DNA of 64,000 nucleotides from JAJVID01 sp963743425 (GTDB taxonomy: Bacteria > Acidobacteriota > Blastocatellia > RBC074). The position numbers were made by a program, and so were the translations under genes. The notes below the pieces were generated by a model that was not told where the DNA came from, ran no database searches, and saw nothing but the letters and a program-made list of their open reading frames with translations. Numbering within the stretch: position 1 is the stretch's first letter; each line of letters opens with the position of its first letter. Where the stretch lies: positions 70,048 through 134,047 of the forward strand of contig CAVUPU010000008.1 in the NCBI GenBank assembly GCA_963743425.1, read 5' to 3'. Positions 46,757-60,114 of this stretch are shown in pieces.

Positions 46757-46769
46757 GGGATTCTTTCGC

Positions 46770-47240
46770 CTACTGCTTCAATAGCTCTCTCAATGACGCG
46801 CGGATGCGAGCCTGCGTCTTTTCGCCGAGATGCGGAACGCTGGCGAGTCCTCCGCCTTCGACGAACTTCGCGAAATCGTCGAGATTGGTGATCTGGAACC
46901 GCTGGTGGAGAAGCTGCAAGGTCTTCAAACCAACGCCTTCGACCTTGAGCAGGTCGAGTGTAGTCTCAGGAATCTTCGCCTTGATCTCTTCGTAAGCTTT
47001 GAACGAGCCGGTTTCGAGCAGTTCGACGATCTTCCTGCTGATCGCTTCGCCGACGCCGGGCAGTTCGCGCAAACGCGCGACGCCGCCCGCCGAGACCATC
47101 TCGGCGAGCGGCGTCGTCGTGTCTTCGATCGTATCCGCCGCCGCGCGGTAAGCGCGAATCTTGAACGGATTGTCTTCGCCAAGCTCCATCAAATCGGCGA
47201 GGCGACGGAAGACGTCGGCGATCTCCTGGTTGGTCATCAT
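46770..47240 (-). CDS. Stand-alone HhH protein related to the N-terminal part of DNA polymerase X
   Basis: A 156-residue protein with the pol-beta-like 8-kDa domain and helix-hairpin-helix motifs (PFKIRAYRAAADTIE, LRELPGVGEAISRKIVELLETG, LLKVEGVGLKTLQLLHQRF, PHLGEKTQARIRASL). The polymerase palm and PHP domain of PolX are absent. It may bind DNA ends or gaps. It lies 5 bp after the Yip1 gene. Confidence 0.82.
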   Translation of the reverse strand: MMTNQEIADVFRRLADLMELGEDNPFKIRAYRAAADTIEDTTTPLAEMVSAGGVARLRELPGVGEAISRKIVELLETGSFKAYEEIKAKIPETTLDLLKVEGVGLKTLQLLHQRFQITNLDDFAKFVEGGGLASVPHLGEKTQARIRASLRELLKQ

Positions 47241-47245
47241 CCGAA

Positions 47246-48028
47246 TTAAGCGCCACCGAGCATCCCAAGAGCGCTCATAATCAACGCAATTACGCAGGCC
47301 ACGATCCCGGCGTGGACCATAGCCGAAGAGGTCTTCAGCTTATGTGACACCGCCGCGCAGCCAATGGCTATCAGAGCGACCTTCCATATGTAGAAGACAT
47401 CCACATAGCTGAGCAGCCCTTTTACGAAACTCGGCAATCCTTCGACCCCAAGCGCGGCGAGCAACGCGGCAAGATTCGATCCGATGGGGTTCGTCATATC
47501 GAACTCATCAATCGGCTTGATGAAGAGCAGAATCACATAAATCGCCGTTGAGACGATATAAGTGGCGAGCATTGAGTAGGTCGTGACCGACACGAGAGGC
47601 ATGTATTTGTTATCTATTCCCAGCATCATACTCCACAGTTTGGCAAGACCTGCGAAAGCAAAGACCGTCACGATAGGAATTATTGCGAAGAGAATCGGCA
47701 TCAGGAACTTCATGATTGGCGCCATCCTCCTTATCCCTTCACGCTGTTGTTCAGCCTGTTCTTCCGACAACCGTCCGGATGCGACCTGCTGTTGGGCTTG
47801 ATCCAGGGCCATCTTCTCCCAGGTCAATCCGCGGCTGGAGGCGAATACGCCGCTGATTACGAATAACAAAGTGAGGGCGATTATCGGCGCAAGCGCGCGG
47901 GGCGCGCGCGCCATCTCCACAAATGTTTCGCCGGGGGAGAAATAAACGCCGATCAGGCGGGAAAAGAAATTGCTTGGCGGCGCCTCCGCGCCTGCGGGTT
48001 TGGCGCCATAACTCAGATCAGAATTCAT
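47246..48028 (-). CDS. Yip1-family membrane protein
   Basis: A 260-residue protein with about five hydrophobic helices and the Yip1-type start FFSRLIGVYFSPGETFVEMA. The ATG at 48028 follows CAAGGAGG and is preferred over the frame start at 48070. Its bacterial function is unknown. It lies 90 bp after an ABC ATPase gene. Confidence 0.8.
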   Translation of the reverse strand: MNSDLSYGAKPAGAEAPPSNFFSRLIGVYFSPGETFVEMARAPRALAPIIALTLLFVISGVFASSRGLTWEKMALDQAQQQVASGRLSEEQAEQQREGIRRMAPIMKFLMPILFAIIPIVTVFAFAGLAKLWSMMLGIDNKYMPLVSVTTYSMLATYIVSTAIYVILLFIKPIDEFDMTNPIGSNLAALLAALGVEGLPSFVKGLLSYVDVFYIWKVALIAIGCAAVSHKLKTSSAMVHAGIVACVIALIMSALGMLGGA

Positions 48029-48118
48029 GAGTCCTCCTTGAAGGGGTTTGGAGTTTAAAGGTTGTTTCAACTCGCGACTCGCCTCGGAATTGAGGCGAAC
48101 AAACGTCTGTGAGTGTTT

Positions 48119-49095
<977 letters not shown>

Positions 49096-49099
<4 letters not shown>

Positions 49100-49689
49100 T
49101 TCGATTTGCTTGGATAAATCTCGTCAACGCGGATGCAGCGCGACGAATGGCCCGCGCCCAGATCGATCAACGGTATTTCACCTTCCCGACACTTATCGCG
49201 CGCGTGTTCGCATCGCGGAGCGAACCGGCATCCGGGCGGCAGATTCAATGGATTGGGCACGACGCCCTCGATCGTGCGCAGCCGCCGCTTCTTCTCCACT
49301 GTCAATTCGTCGAGGCGCGGAACGGCGCGCAGCAGCCCTTCGGTGTAAGGATGTCGCGGGCGGTTGAACAATTCACGGGCCGAGGCTTCTTCGACAATCT
49401 TGCCCGCGTACATCACCGCGACCCGGTCGGAAGTCTCCGCGACCACTCCGAGGTCGTGCGTGATCAATAGCAGAGCCAGATTGCGCTTCTCACGCAACTC
49501 GGTCAGCAACTCCAGAATCTGCGCCTGGATCGTCACGTCGAGCGCCGTCGTCGGCTCGTCGGCGATCAGGAGCTTCGGATCGCAGGCCAGCGCCGTGGCG
49601 ATCATCACGCGCTGCCGCATCCCGCCCGACATTTCGTGCGGGTAGCTTCGCGCGCGAGCTTCGGGCGCGGGGATGGCCACGTCGCGCAT
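49096..49689 (-). CDS. OppD/DppD-like ABC ATPase, C-terminal fragment
   Basis: Continues the ATPase begun at 50098 after one base change near 49735: signature EMSGGMRQRVMIATAL, Walker B LLIADEPTTALD, and the C-terminal oligo_HPY domain. The natural protein would be about 334 residues. Confidence 0.85.
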
Positions 49690-49729
49690 CCCTTCGATGG
49701 CCTGATTCCACGCCTCCTTCTTTGAAACT

Positions 49730-50098
49730 TTACGGTGCAGATCGGATGGCTTCGGCGATCTGATCGCCCACGGTGTAGACCGGGTTGAGGGAAGTCATCG
49801 GGTCTTGAAAGATCATTGCGATGTCGTCGCCGCGAATGGCGCGCATCTCGGCCTCGCTTAGCTTCAACAAATCGCGCTCTTCAAAAAATATCTCGCCCCC
49901 GACAATGCGTCCGGGCGACGCGACCAGCCGCATAATCGAAAGCGCCGTCACCGATTTGCCGCAGCCCGATTCGCCGACCAGGCTCAAGGTCTCGCCCTGT
50001 TCGAGCGTGAATGAGACGTCATCAACCGAGCGTACCTCTCCCCGCCTGGTCGAAAAGAAAGTTTTCAGATTGCGGACTTCAAGAAGGCTCATATCCAA
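49730..50098 (-). CDS. OppD/DppD-like ABC ATPase, N-terminal fragment
   Basis: Contains Walker A GESGCGKSVTALS (near 41), Q-loop FQDPMTSLNPV and the GDQIAEAI stretch. One additional base in CGATCTGCACCG near 49740 causes a stop; skipping it restores LHRKVSKKEAWNQA and leads into 49096-49689. It forms a two-ATPase pair with the OppF-like protein. Confidence 0.85.
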   Translation of the reverse strand: MDMSLLEVRNLKTFFSTRRGEVRSVDDVSFTLEQGETLSLVGESGCGKSVTALSIMRLVASPGRIVGGEIFFEERDLLKLSEAEMRAIRGDDIAMIFQDPMTSLNPVYTVGDQIAEAIRSAP

Positions 50099-50239
50099 TA
50101 AACAAGAATACTACAACAAACGTCATTGGTCATTTGGACTCCTGAAAACACGAAACACGCGGTAAGACCGAACGATCCTTCGATCTCCTTCCGCGTGTTC
50201 AGTTCTTTCCGCGTGTTTCGCGTTCTCTGGTTATTTCAT

Positions 50240-50626
50240 TTATTTCAATAGCTTGACCAAATAGGCGCTGAACTTCGAATCAGCGCTAACAAGTGTGAAA
50301 TCTTCGGCTATGGCCTGCGCAATAATCAAGCGGTCAAACGGGTCTTTATGGTGAAACGGTAATTGATCCAGAGCCAGAATGTGTTTGTATTCGATTGGAA
50401 GGATTTGCAAATCATTGACGCTCCGGTATTCATCAATGATTTCCTGCAAGGGCATTCTGAGTTTCAGTTTGCCGATCTGTATTTTGATCTGCATTTCCCA
50501 GACACTGGCAACACTCAAAACCAGATCATTGGTTTCATCCTCCATCGCCGAAAGCTGTGATTGCGGTATGCGCTCCGGCTCTTCATCGGACCAGATAAAA
50601 ACGTGCGTGTCGAGAAGAAGTTTCAT
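50240..50626 (-). CDS. PIN-domain toxin (VapC-like)
   Basis: A 128-residue PIN ribonuclease with the acidic residues LLLDTHVFIW, SVASVWEMQIK, KDPFDRLIIAQA and VSADSKF. Such toxins cleave RNA and are held by the neighbouring antitoxin. The start overlaps the antitoxin stop by 4 bp. Confidence 0.88.
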   Translation of the reverse strand: MKLLLDTHVFIWSDEEPERIPQSQLSAMEDETNDLVLSVASVWEMQIKIQIGKLKLRMPLQEIIDEYRSVNDLQILPIEYKHILALDQLPFHHKDPFDRLIIAQAIAEDFTLVSADSKFSAYLVKLLK

Positions 50627-50874
50627 TCGGCGCCAAGCAAAAACTCATCTGGTAATTCGTCGTCGAAATCATCGCTTACCCAAATCTGACCGCGATGTAA
50701 TCCGAAGACCCGTTTTTTCGATGGCGCTGGCGGTTCTTTCTCAATAACAGGAGTCAAGCGCACTACAGGCTTGTCATCCTGAGTGAAAATGACCTCAGCG
50801 CCACCGAGCGCCAGTGACAGCAGATACTGGAACTTGTTCTGGGCTTCCTGGATGTTTATCGTTAATGTGCTCAT
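50623..50874 (-). CDS. Phd/YefM-type antitoxin
   Basis: An 83-residue protein with the Phd/YefM pattern INIQEAQNKFQYLLSLALGG and VIFTQDDKPVVRLTPV, and a C-terminal acidic segment (DDFDDELPDEF) likely to bind the PIN toxin. Its ATG overlaps the stop of the LVIVD-repeat frame (ATGA), so it appears coupled to the cytochrome transcript. Confidence 0.85.
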   Translation of the reverse strand: MSTLTINIQEAQNKFQYLLSLALGGAEVIFTQDDKPVVRLTPVIEKEPPAPSKKRVFGLHRGQIWVSDDFDDELPDEFLLGAE

Positions 50875-52227
50875 TGCGTATCCTTGTCAACATGTTTTCT
50901 ACGCTGCAACATTAACACAAAACCACCCAAACCGAGCAAGCCTAGCGTCATCTGCGCCCAGAACGAAGACACAAGCTCCGACAATCTCGTCCCGATGCTT
51001 CCGATACTCTCCGCGCTGGCCCGCGGTCTTCTCGGTCGTGGCGGGACGTCGTTGGTCACCGTGTAGGTTTGGCCGTCGCGGAGGTAGAGCCGCTGCATCT
51101 CTTCGAGGTTGAACGGGCGCGAGCCTCGGCGGTTGAAGACCGAAATCTGGTTGCCCGATTCATCAACCGCGCGATCGCGGTCAATGCCCTTGGAAACGGC
51201 CAGCGCTTCGCCCTTCATCGGGTAGCTGGCGATCAGCTTCGGCGTGGGCTTCGGCGAGAAGCCGTAAATGTTCGGGTTCTCTTCGGGCGACATCAGTTGG
51301 ACGACGCGCAATCCGTTGATGCCGTCGGCGACGTAGGCGAAAAGCGAGTTCGCGGTCATCCCGACTTTAACGTCGTGAGCGTCGTTGATCTTGCCTTCGG
51401 CGTTGAACATCATTTCGAGTTTCGGCTTTTCTGGCCTCTCGATGTCTATGATGGCGAGCCCTTCCTTGCCGGCCGCGACGTAGGCGTAGGTGCGGGCCAG
51501 ATAGAGCTTGTGCGCCTCGGCGAGCGGGACGAACGCGCCTTCTACCACGCGCGGCTGTTCGGGCAGCGTGACGTCCATGACCTTCAAGCCTTCCTCGTCC
51601 GTTACGAAGGCGTAACGGAACTGGATCTGGACGTGGTGCGGCTTCTTGAACTCACTCAAGACCTTCACCAGCCTCGGCGCGAGCGGGTTATTGAGGCTGA
51701 CGATGGCCAGCCCCTTGTCGCAGGTGATGTAGGCGTAAACGCCCGCGATGGTGATGCTTGACGCGCCGTTGAGCGCGCCGTCGGGGTTGAAGGCGAGCGC
51801 GCGTTTGAGGAAGTTGTTCTGCGGATCGCCGTCGAGCAGCGTCACCACGCCCTTCTTCTTGTCGCCGATGACGACCAGCCCTTCGAACTTGTCGCTCACA
51901 TAGAGGAACCCGTACATCAGATGGATCGGCTGTTTGTCGTCGCGGTTTTCCGCCTCCTCATTTTCGGGCCGCTTCTTGCGCAGCGGGTCAACGGCCAACG
52001 TCGAGGGCGATGCGACGCCGGTCGCGTATTTCGTCTTGACGTAGAACTTCTGTCCGAAAGGCGAGACCGGCGCGGTCGTGATGCGCTCGCTGAAGCCCTT
52101 GTTGTCGATGTTGGCGATGTCGTAAACGCGGATGCCACCCTTGCCGTTGGCGACGTAGGCGTATTCGCCGCGCACCTGAATGTCGAGGGCTTCGTTATTC
52201 GTGGTGTGTTCGTAAGCTTCGGCCAAC

Positions 52228-54862
<2,635 letters not shown>

Positions 54863-54871
54863 AATGCTCTC

Positions 54872-55258
54872 TCAATATCGAAACTTCACTCTCAAAAACG
54901 TCGACCAGAGCGTGGGGGTAGCCGCTCCGCAGCCTTGCGGAATGCCGTTGCAATTCGATGAATAGATGTCGGAGAATCCGCGACCGGGTTTGAGTCCCGC
55001 CGCGCCGCCGGTCATGATGATGTTTTCGCTCAACAGCGGGCGATAAATGAACCCGATTCCCAGATCGTGGCCGATCTCGTGACGGACGTTGTCCTGGAAC
55101 AGAGCGAGCTCGAGCGGCTCGGTGCGGTTGAACCGCAGGTAGTTGTAGTTGATGAAGCCGCGCAGTTTCGGCGTCACGTTGACGTCGATGCCCGCGTTGA
55201 AAAGCCCCAGGCCTGGGTTGACGAAATTGGCCTGCCCCTGAAGTTTGCTGCTGCGCAA
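54872..55258 (-). CDS. Outer-membrane beta-barrel protein, C-terminal fragment
   Basis: Holds the last strands of the barrel begun at 56934 (NAGIDVNVTPKLRGFINYNY) and ends in LRVKFRY with an aromatic C-terminal residue, as expected for an outer-membrane barrel. Two frame changes, near 55258 and 55370, separate it from the main fragment; between them the third frame reads DRPNFAGGQFSFWNSQEIRL. Confidence 0.8.
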   Translation of the reverse strand: MRSSKLQGQANFVNPGLGLFNAGIDVNVTPKLRGFINYNYLRFNRTEPLELALFQDNVRHEIGHDLGIGFIYRPLLSENIIMTGGAAGLKPGRGFSDIYSSNCNGIPQGCGAATPTLWSTFLRVKFRY

Positions 55259-56934
55259 AGACGGGAATCAGGCTGTTCGGCCCGACCAGCGCCACGCCGG
55301 TCTGAGTCAGCCGGATCTCCTGCGAATTCCAGAAGCTGAATTGGCCGCCGGCGAAATTCGGACGGTCCGATAATCGCGTCGAAGCCCTTCGCCCTGCCGT
55401 CGGTCGGATTCGCGTCGCCCGAACTGTAGAAGCCCGCCAGTCGGTAACGGAGAAAGTCGAAATCGATCGAAAATTCGACCGCGCCCATTTGCGCGTCAAT
55501 GCGCACGTCGCGGCCGGCAAGCCCGTTGAACGTGTCGCGTCCGATCACCTGGTAGAAAGAGTTCGTGACGTTCAACCGCCCGAAATGCCCGTCGCCGTTT
55601 ATGCCGAAATAGCCCGCTTGAATGCGATGTGGAATGAGGGTACCGAGGCGCGCGGGGCGCACGCGCAATAAATTTTGATCCTGGAGCTGGCTCGGCTGCT
55701 CGTGGTTGTAAAGCGTGCTGAACTGGAGCGTGTACCCCTTGACGAACGTGTCCTGGCGATAGAGGTTGGCGATGTAGACATACTGGTTGCGCCAACCGAT
55801 TTCGGCGAAATTGATCTGGTTCAGCGCGCTGTTGGTGTCTTTCTCCAGCATGTTGAAAAAGACCGCGTTGTATTGGTATCTGTTCGAACCCATATTGCCG
55901 AACAATCTCGCGCCGAGATTCGAGTCGCTGAAGACGAAGCCGCGAAAATCGCTGGTGAACTGCTGGATGCCCACGCGCATCGAGGTCGTATCGAAGAAAG
56001 GCGAACGTCCGCCCTCGCTCCTTTTGCCGCGCAGGAACGGAAACAATCTGGGCGTGTCGCCCAGGCGCCATTCGAAGAACGCCTCCTCGACGGAGTTGAA
56101 CCCGTCCTGTCGCGATTTGCCTTCGCGCACATCCTGATTGACGATGCCGTTTTCGCGCGCCCGCAGGAGACTGATGTTGGCGACGCCTTCGACCTTGAAC
56201 CTCCAGTCGACCGGCTTGAACGAAGCGTCGCCTTTGAACATGTCGAACGAGAAGATGAAGTACTGATTGAAGAACTGCTGCTGTCCGCGGCCGAAAAACT
56301 CCGAGCTGCCGGGGCGGTCGCTGCTCACGTCCGACGGCACCGGCAGCCGGCGGATGTTGAAGAAGCTCTCGCTCGCGAAATTGAGGTCCAGGAAAATGTC
56401 GTTGCCGATGATCGGGTAATCGCCTTTCAGGACGTTCTGATGATATGGGTCGAAGACGCTGCCTTTGCGGAAGCGGGGGTCTTCCGGAATGCCGGCGCGC
56501 CAGCGGTCCTGGATGATGATGAAATCGGCGTCTTCAGGACCGGGTTTCTTGTTGCGGTTCGGGCCGGCAGCGCCGAGCGGTTTGTCCTGAGGAAGTCGAA
56601 GCCGCGGTCTTTCGCTCGGCTCCTGACTGGTCCCCTGGGGCTTTTGCCCTGACGACTGTCCTGACGACTGTGAAGCCGGTTCAGACGCCGGCGCCTGGAC
56701 CAATGATTGATCTGATTCCTCTTTCGGGTTCTGCGCTGATTGCCGCGCCGATTGTTCGGCTGAGAGATTGGAGAGTTGTTGCGGCAACCGCCGCGACAAC
56801 TCCTCAGCCAGTCGCTCAGCCATCGCTTGCGTGGAATCGCCAGGTTTTTGCTGGACGACGACATTGGCTAATACGGGCGCTTCACAGAAAAGAGGCCCAA
56901 GGATAATCGCAAGAAAAAAATAGAAGCCTCGCAC
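55174..56934 (-). CDS. Large outer-membrane beta-barrel protein next to multiheme cytochrome (porin-like), main fragment
   Basis: A frame of 586 codons, of which about 520 are genuine. It has a signal peptide (about 1-24), a Gln/Ser/Pro-rich periplasmic segment (about 35-150), then alternating amphipathic strands with many aromatic residues (FFNQYFIFSFDMF, YQYNAVFFNML). With the two following frames the protein is about 687 residues, similar in size to MtrB-type barrels, although no sequence family is recognised. Direct linkage to the decaheme gene suggests a porin-cytochrome conduit in the outer membrane. Confidence 0.8.
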   Translation of the reverse strand: MRGFYFFLAIILGPLFCEAPVLANVVVQQKPGDSTQAMAERLAEELSRRLPQQLSNLSAEQSARQSAQNPKEESDQSLVQAPASEPASQSSGQSSGQKPQGTSQEPSERPRLRLPQDKPLGAAGPNRNKKPGPEDADFIIIQDRWRAGIPEDPRFRKGSVFDPYHQNVLKGDYPIIGNDIFLDLNFASESFFNIRRLPVPSDVSSDRPGSSEFFGRGQQQFFNQYFIFSFDMFKGDASFKPVDWRFKVEGVANISLLRARENGIVNQDVREGKSRQDGFNSVEEAFFEWRLGDTPRLFPFLRGKRSEGGRSPFFDTTSMRVGIQQFTSDFRGFVFSDSNLGARLFGNMGSNRYQYNAVFFNMLEKDTNSALNQINFAEIGWRNQYVYIANLYRQDTFVKGYTLQFSTLYNHEQPSQLQDQNLLRVRPARLGTLIPHRIQAGYFGINGDGHFGRLNVTNSFYQVIGRDTFNGLAGRDVRIDAQMGAVEFSIDFDFLRYRLAGFYSSGDANPTDGRAKGFDAIIGPSEFRRRPIQLLEFAGDPADSDRRGAGRAEQPDSRLCAAANFRGRPISSTQAWGFSTRASTST

Positions 56935-57334
56935 AGATTATGCCTCCAGAAATTTCTCTATAATGAGGAGCCGAAGCTGACACATTTCTTCAATGTGTTC
57001 GACGTGAGTTTTAAGGCAACGCCGGGACAACGGGGACAAGACAACGGGACAGTTTAGACCAACAAACAAACGGGCAACACAGCAAACTCAAATAATAAAT
57101 TAGGAGCGATGCTCGGCTTTGGAGCAGATGCGCAGTTGAATAACACAGCTTTTCAAGCCAAGTCAATCACAGAATCTCTAAAAACGAACTCGGCTATTTT
57201 TTTCTTGCGGTGTCGCATCGTAAGAGATATAGTCAGGGTCGCCTTGGGCTAATACCCATTTTCAGTCGCTCCCGGTTGAAAATTTTCCACCGTAAATTCA
57301 GGGTAAAGTAAAAAGTGAATAAAGGGGTTTTGTA
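56935..57334. promoter_or_regulatory. Divergent intergenic region of the multiheme cluster
   Basis: About 400 bp between the minus-strand barrel/cytochrome arm and the plus-strand HbpS/cytochrome arm. It must hold promoters for both. It contains a GGGACAA-type repeat near 57025-57050 and an AT-rich part near 57080-57210. No defined operator is evident. Confidence 0.5.
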
Positions 57335-59919
57335 ATGCGCTTACGATTCCGGCTCAATCTTCGTTATCTCGTTCTGGCGGTAATTGCCCTGTTGTCGTTC
57401 GGAGCGATTGTCCTTAAACAATCAGATCAATATCTTAAGGCCTCGGCGGCGGTTCAATCGTTGCAGAGCGTCAATGCGGCCAGTTATCAGCGGGGCCGCT
57501 GGCTCCAGGGTCCATCGCCTCCGCTTTCGGGAACAATCTGGCCACCCAGACCGAGAGGTCGCAATCCATTCCGCTGCCCACGGAACTCGCCGGCGTTACG
57601 GTTCAAGTGATTGACAGCGCCAATGTCACACATGACGCCCCACTGGCTTTTGTTTCTCCGAAACAGATCAATTATCTGATCCCCGAAGAAGCCGCGCTCG
57701 GCGCGGCGCGGGTCGTCGTCAAGAACGGCGACGGGATTGTCGCGGAAGGGAAGTTGAAAATAGTCGACATCGTCGCCCGCGCTCTTCACGACAGACTCCG
57801 GCGACCGCAAATTGGCCGCCGCGATGACGAGCTCTAATGGCGTCGATTTTCAGAGCACCGTGAACTCCGATGGCAGCCCGCGCCCGGTCAGTCTCGGCGC
57901 GCCGTGGAGGCCGAACACCCTGACGTTGTTCGGAACGGGGCTGCGCCGCGCCTCGGATTTGCGGGTTCGGATCGGCAGCCAGGAAGTAGACGCCGACGTT
58001 CGTCGGCCCGCAGGAGGCGCTCCCGGAGTCGATCAGATAGTCGCGCCATTACCCATGACCCTGAGCCGCGGGATGACTACTGTCTCGCTGGTCGTCAATA
58101 GCCAGTCGAGCGCCACGGTTGGCACATCTCAGGCGAGCAGCGCGACACAGTCGAGCGCAACGCCTCAGTCGAGCAACCCGGTTCAACTGCTGATGCAGCT
58201 CCCGGCGCGACCGGAGCCGAACACGCTGAGCGCCGCCGACGTCCAGTTGATCATCGCTCAGGCGGTCGCAAAGGCGCAGCAGATCGGGCTTGCGGCCACC
58301 ATCGCCGTCGTCGACAAAGAGGCCAACGTGCTCGGCATCTTCAAGATGAACGGCGCGCGCACCGACGTGCTGCTCGGCTCGACCGACCTTCCGACTGGCC
58401 AGCCGACCAAGCAATTGCCGAACAAATGCCGGATCCGGACGGATTGGAGCAGGTTCGCCTGCCGCTCGTCCCCGGCCTGGGCCTTCCTGAGCGATGGGGC
58501 GGCGCTCGCGGCCATCTCCAAAGCCGGCACTCGCGGCGTTCTTCAGCACTCAGGGCAGCTCGATCTCGACGCGCACCGCGAGCTTCATCATCCAGGAGAA
58601 CTTTCCGCCGACCGTCAGCAGCCAACCCGGCGGGCCGCTCTTCGGCGTTCAGTTTTCGTCTCTTCCCTGCTCGGACATCGGAATGCAGGTCCGGCCAACC
58701 TGCCGCTCGGACTCTCGGGCGATCCGGGTGGCGTCGGAATCTACAAAAACGGCGTGGCCGTCGGCGGCGTGGGTGTTGAAGTCGACGGGTTCTACTCGGT
58801 AGACGTCAACTGTCATGGACTTCGAACAATCGCCGGAAGAGCTTATCGCCATCGCGGCGATCAAGGGGTTCCGGCCATCGCCGGCGATCCAGAGCTGACA
58901 CTATTTGATTGACGGTATGCGTCTGACCTACTGAACGTGCCACCGCAGGGGGATGGACCGCCAGCGGCTCCGTTCGCCAGCCTGCCCGGCACGGTTGACC
59001 TGCATTCCCGATTAGCGGGCAGTTGGTTTCGCGATTTACTCCGTTGACGCTCGGCGGGGTTCCCGGTCGCGTCGATCCGCGGTTCTTCCCGTTCAAGGGC
59101 AGCCGGTCTCGGGTCTGACCGCTGACGACGTCACCCGCATCATCACACAGGCGGCGCAGCAGGCTTTTCGCACGCGAGCTGCGATTCGCTTCCCGCTCGG
59201 CTCGCCCACCGAAGTCAACATCACCGTGGTTGACACCAGCGGCGTGGTGCTCGGATTATTCAGCACGCAGTGACGCTCCGAGTTCGGCTTCGACGTGAGC
59301 GCTCAGAAGGCCCGCACGGCGGTGTTCTTCAGTCTCCCGACCGCCGGAGCGCAGTTGCGCGCCGCGAACGCGAACTCCTTGGGCATAGACATCGGCAAAT
59401 ACGTTGACGCAGCGGCCGCGGACGGCGTGACGCTGGACGGGAGTTTCGCGTTCACCAGTCGCGCGTATGGGCTTCCTTGCGCGCCCGTTCTTCCCCGACG
59501 GGATACCTGGCACAGTGAACGGGCCGTTCTCGAAACCGATCAACATCTGGAGCCCGTTCAATGATCGGACTGCAGATCGCGCTGGTCAAACCGGCGCTGG
59601 TCAGCATCCTGACCGGCGGAGCGCCGGCAGTCGGCATTGCACGCCGATTCCGAACACTCCTACCTGGCCAACGGCATTCAGATCTTCGCGGGCAGCGCCG
59701 CCGCTCTTCAAAAACGGCGTGCTGGTCGGGGCGATCGGCGTCAGCGGCGACGGTATTGACCAGGACGACCACGTCGCTGCCAGCGGCTCCTTCGGCTTCG
59801 AGGCGCCTGCAGCCGTTCGCGCGGATCAACTCGTTGCCGCGCGGCGTGCGGCTGCCTTACGTCAAATTCCCGCGCACTCCGAATATACGGGATATCCACA
59901 CGACTCGCTGCGATTGTAA
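57335..59919 (+). pseudogene. TIGR03437 domain plus two GlcG/HbpS-like heme-binding domains, multiply frameshifted
   Basis: Reading across frames gives a signal sequence (from 57335), a Solibacter-type TIGR03437 domain (ASYQRG..LAPGSIASAFG, FVSPKQINYLIPEEAALGAA), then two HbpS/GlcG-type domains. The first has ADVQLIIAQAVAKAQQIG, VVDKEANVLGIFKM and YKNGVAVGGVGVE; the second has LTADDVTRIITQAAQQAF, VVDTSGVVLGLFST and FKNGVLVGAIGVSGDG. At least ten one-base frame changes lie in 2.6 kb. HbpS-type domains bind or degrade heme, which fits the surrounding cytochromes. It may be a decayed gene or a poorly read stretch. Confidence 0.7.
57812..58912 (+). CDS. Largest readable fragment of the TIGR03437/HbpS-like gene
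   Basis: A 366-codon frame holding the end of the TIGR03437 region, a Ser/Gln-rich linker and most of the first HbpS-like domain; the stretch from about residue 200 to 290 is out of frame. It should be read as part of 57335-59919. Confidence 0.6.
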   Translation: MAAAMTSSNGVDFQSTVNSDGSPRPVSLGAPWRPNTLTLFGTGLRRASDLRVRIGSQEVDADVRRPAGGAPGVDQIVAPLPMTLSRGMTTVSLVVNSQSSATVGTSQASSATQSSATPQSSNPVQLLMQLPARPEPNTLSAADVQLIIAQAVAKAQQIGLAATIAVVDKEANVLGIFKMNGARTDVLLGSTDLPTGQPTKQLPNKCRIRTDWSRFACRSSPAWAFLSDGAALAAISKAGTRGVLQHSGQLDLDAHRELHHPGELSADRQQPTRRAALRRSVFVSSLLGHRNAGPANLPLGLSGDPGGVGIYKNGVAVGGVGVEVDGFYSVDVNCHGLRTIAGRAYRHRGDQGVPAIAGDPELTLFD

Positions 59920-59982
59920 GAGGCCAACGACCGTGCTGCGAATATGAATTGACGCCGCGCGGCGCGTGGAAGGCTCGCTGGA

Positions 59983-60050
59983 TCAGTACCGCGAGCGGTA
60001 GCGAGCGTGCTTCACAGTTGGGCCAAGCTCGCTACCGCTCGCGGTACTGA
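59983..60050. repeat. REP-like palindrome, family A copy 4
   Basis: 24-bp complementary arms with the core AGTACCGCGAGCGGTAGCGA and a 20-bp loop. It lies between the HbpS-like gene and the 13-heme gene and is followed by a GTACACGCATTTG motif at 60054. Confidence 0.88.
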
Positions 60051-60114
60051 CCCGTACACGCATTTGAAAACTGATCTTAAGATCGGAATCCACCTAGCAC
60101 AGCACTCCACAGCT

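Noticed and set aside
51069..51761. Long plus-strand frame within the LVIVD region
   Set aside because: Mirror frame of a GC-rich gene; it lacks a start signal and any domain, while the minus frame shows clear repeats.
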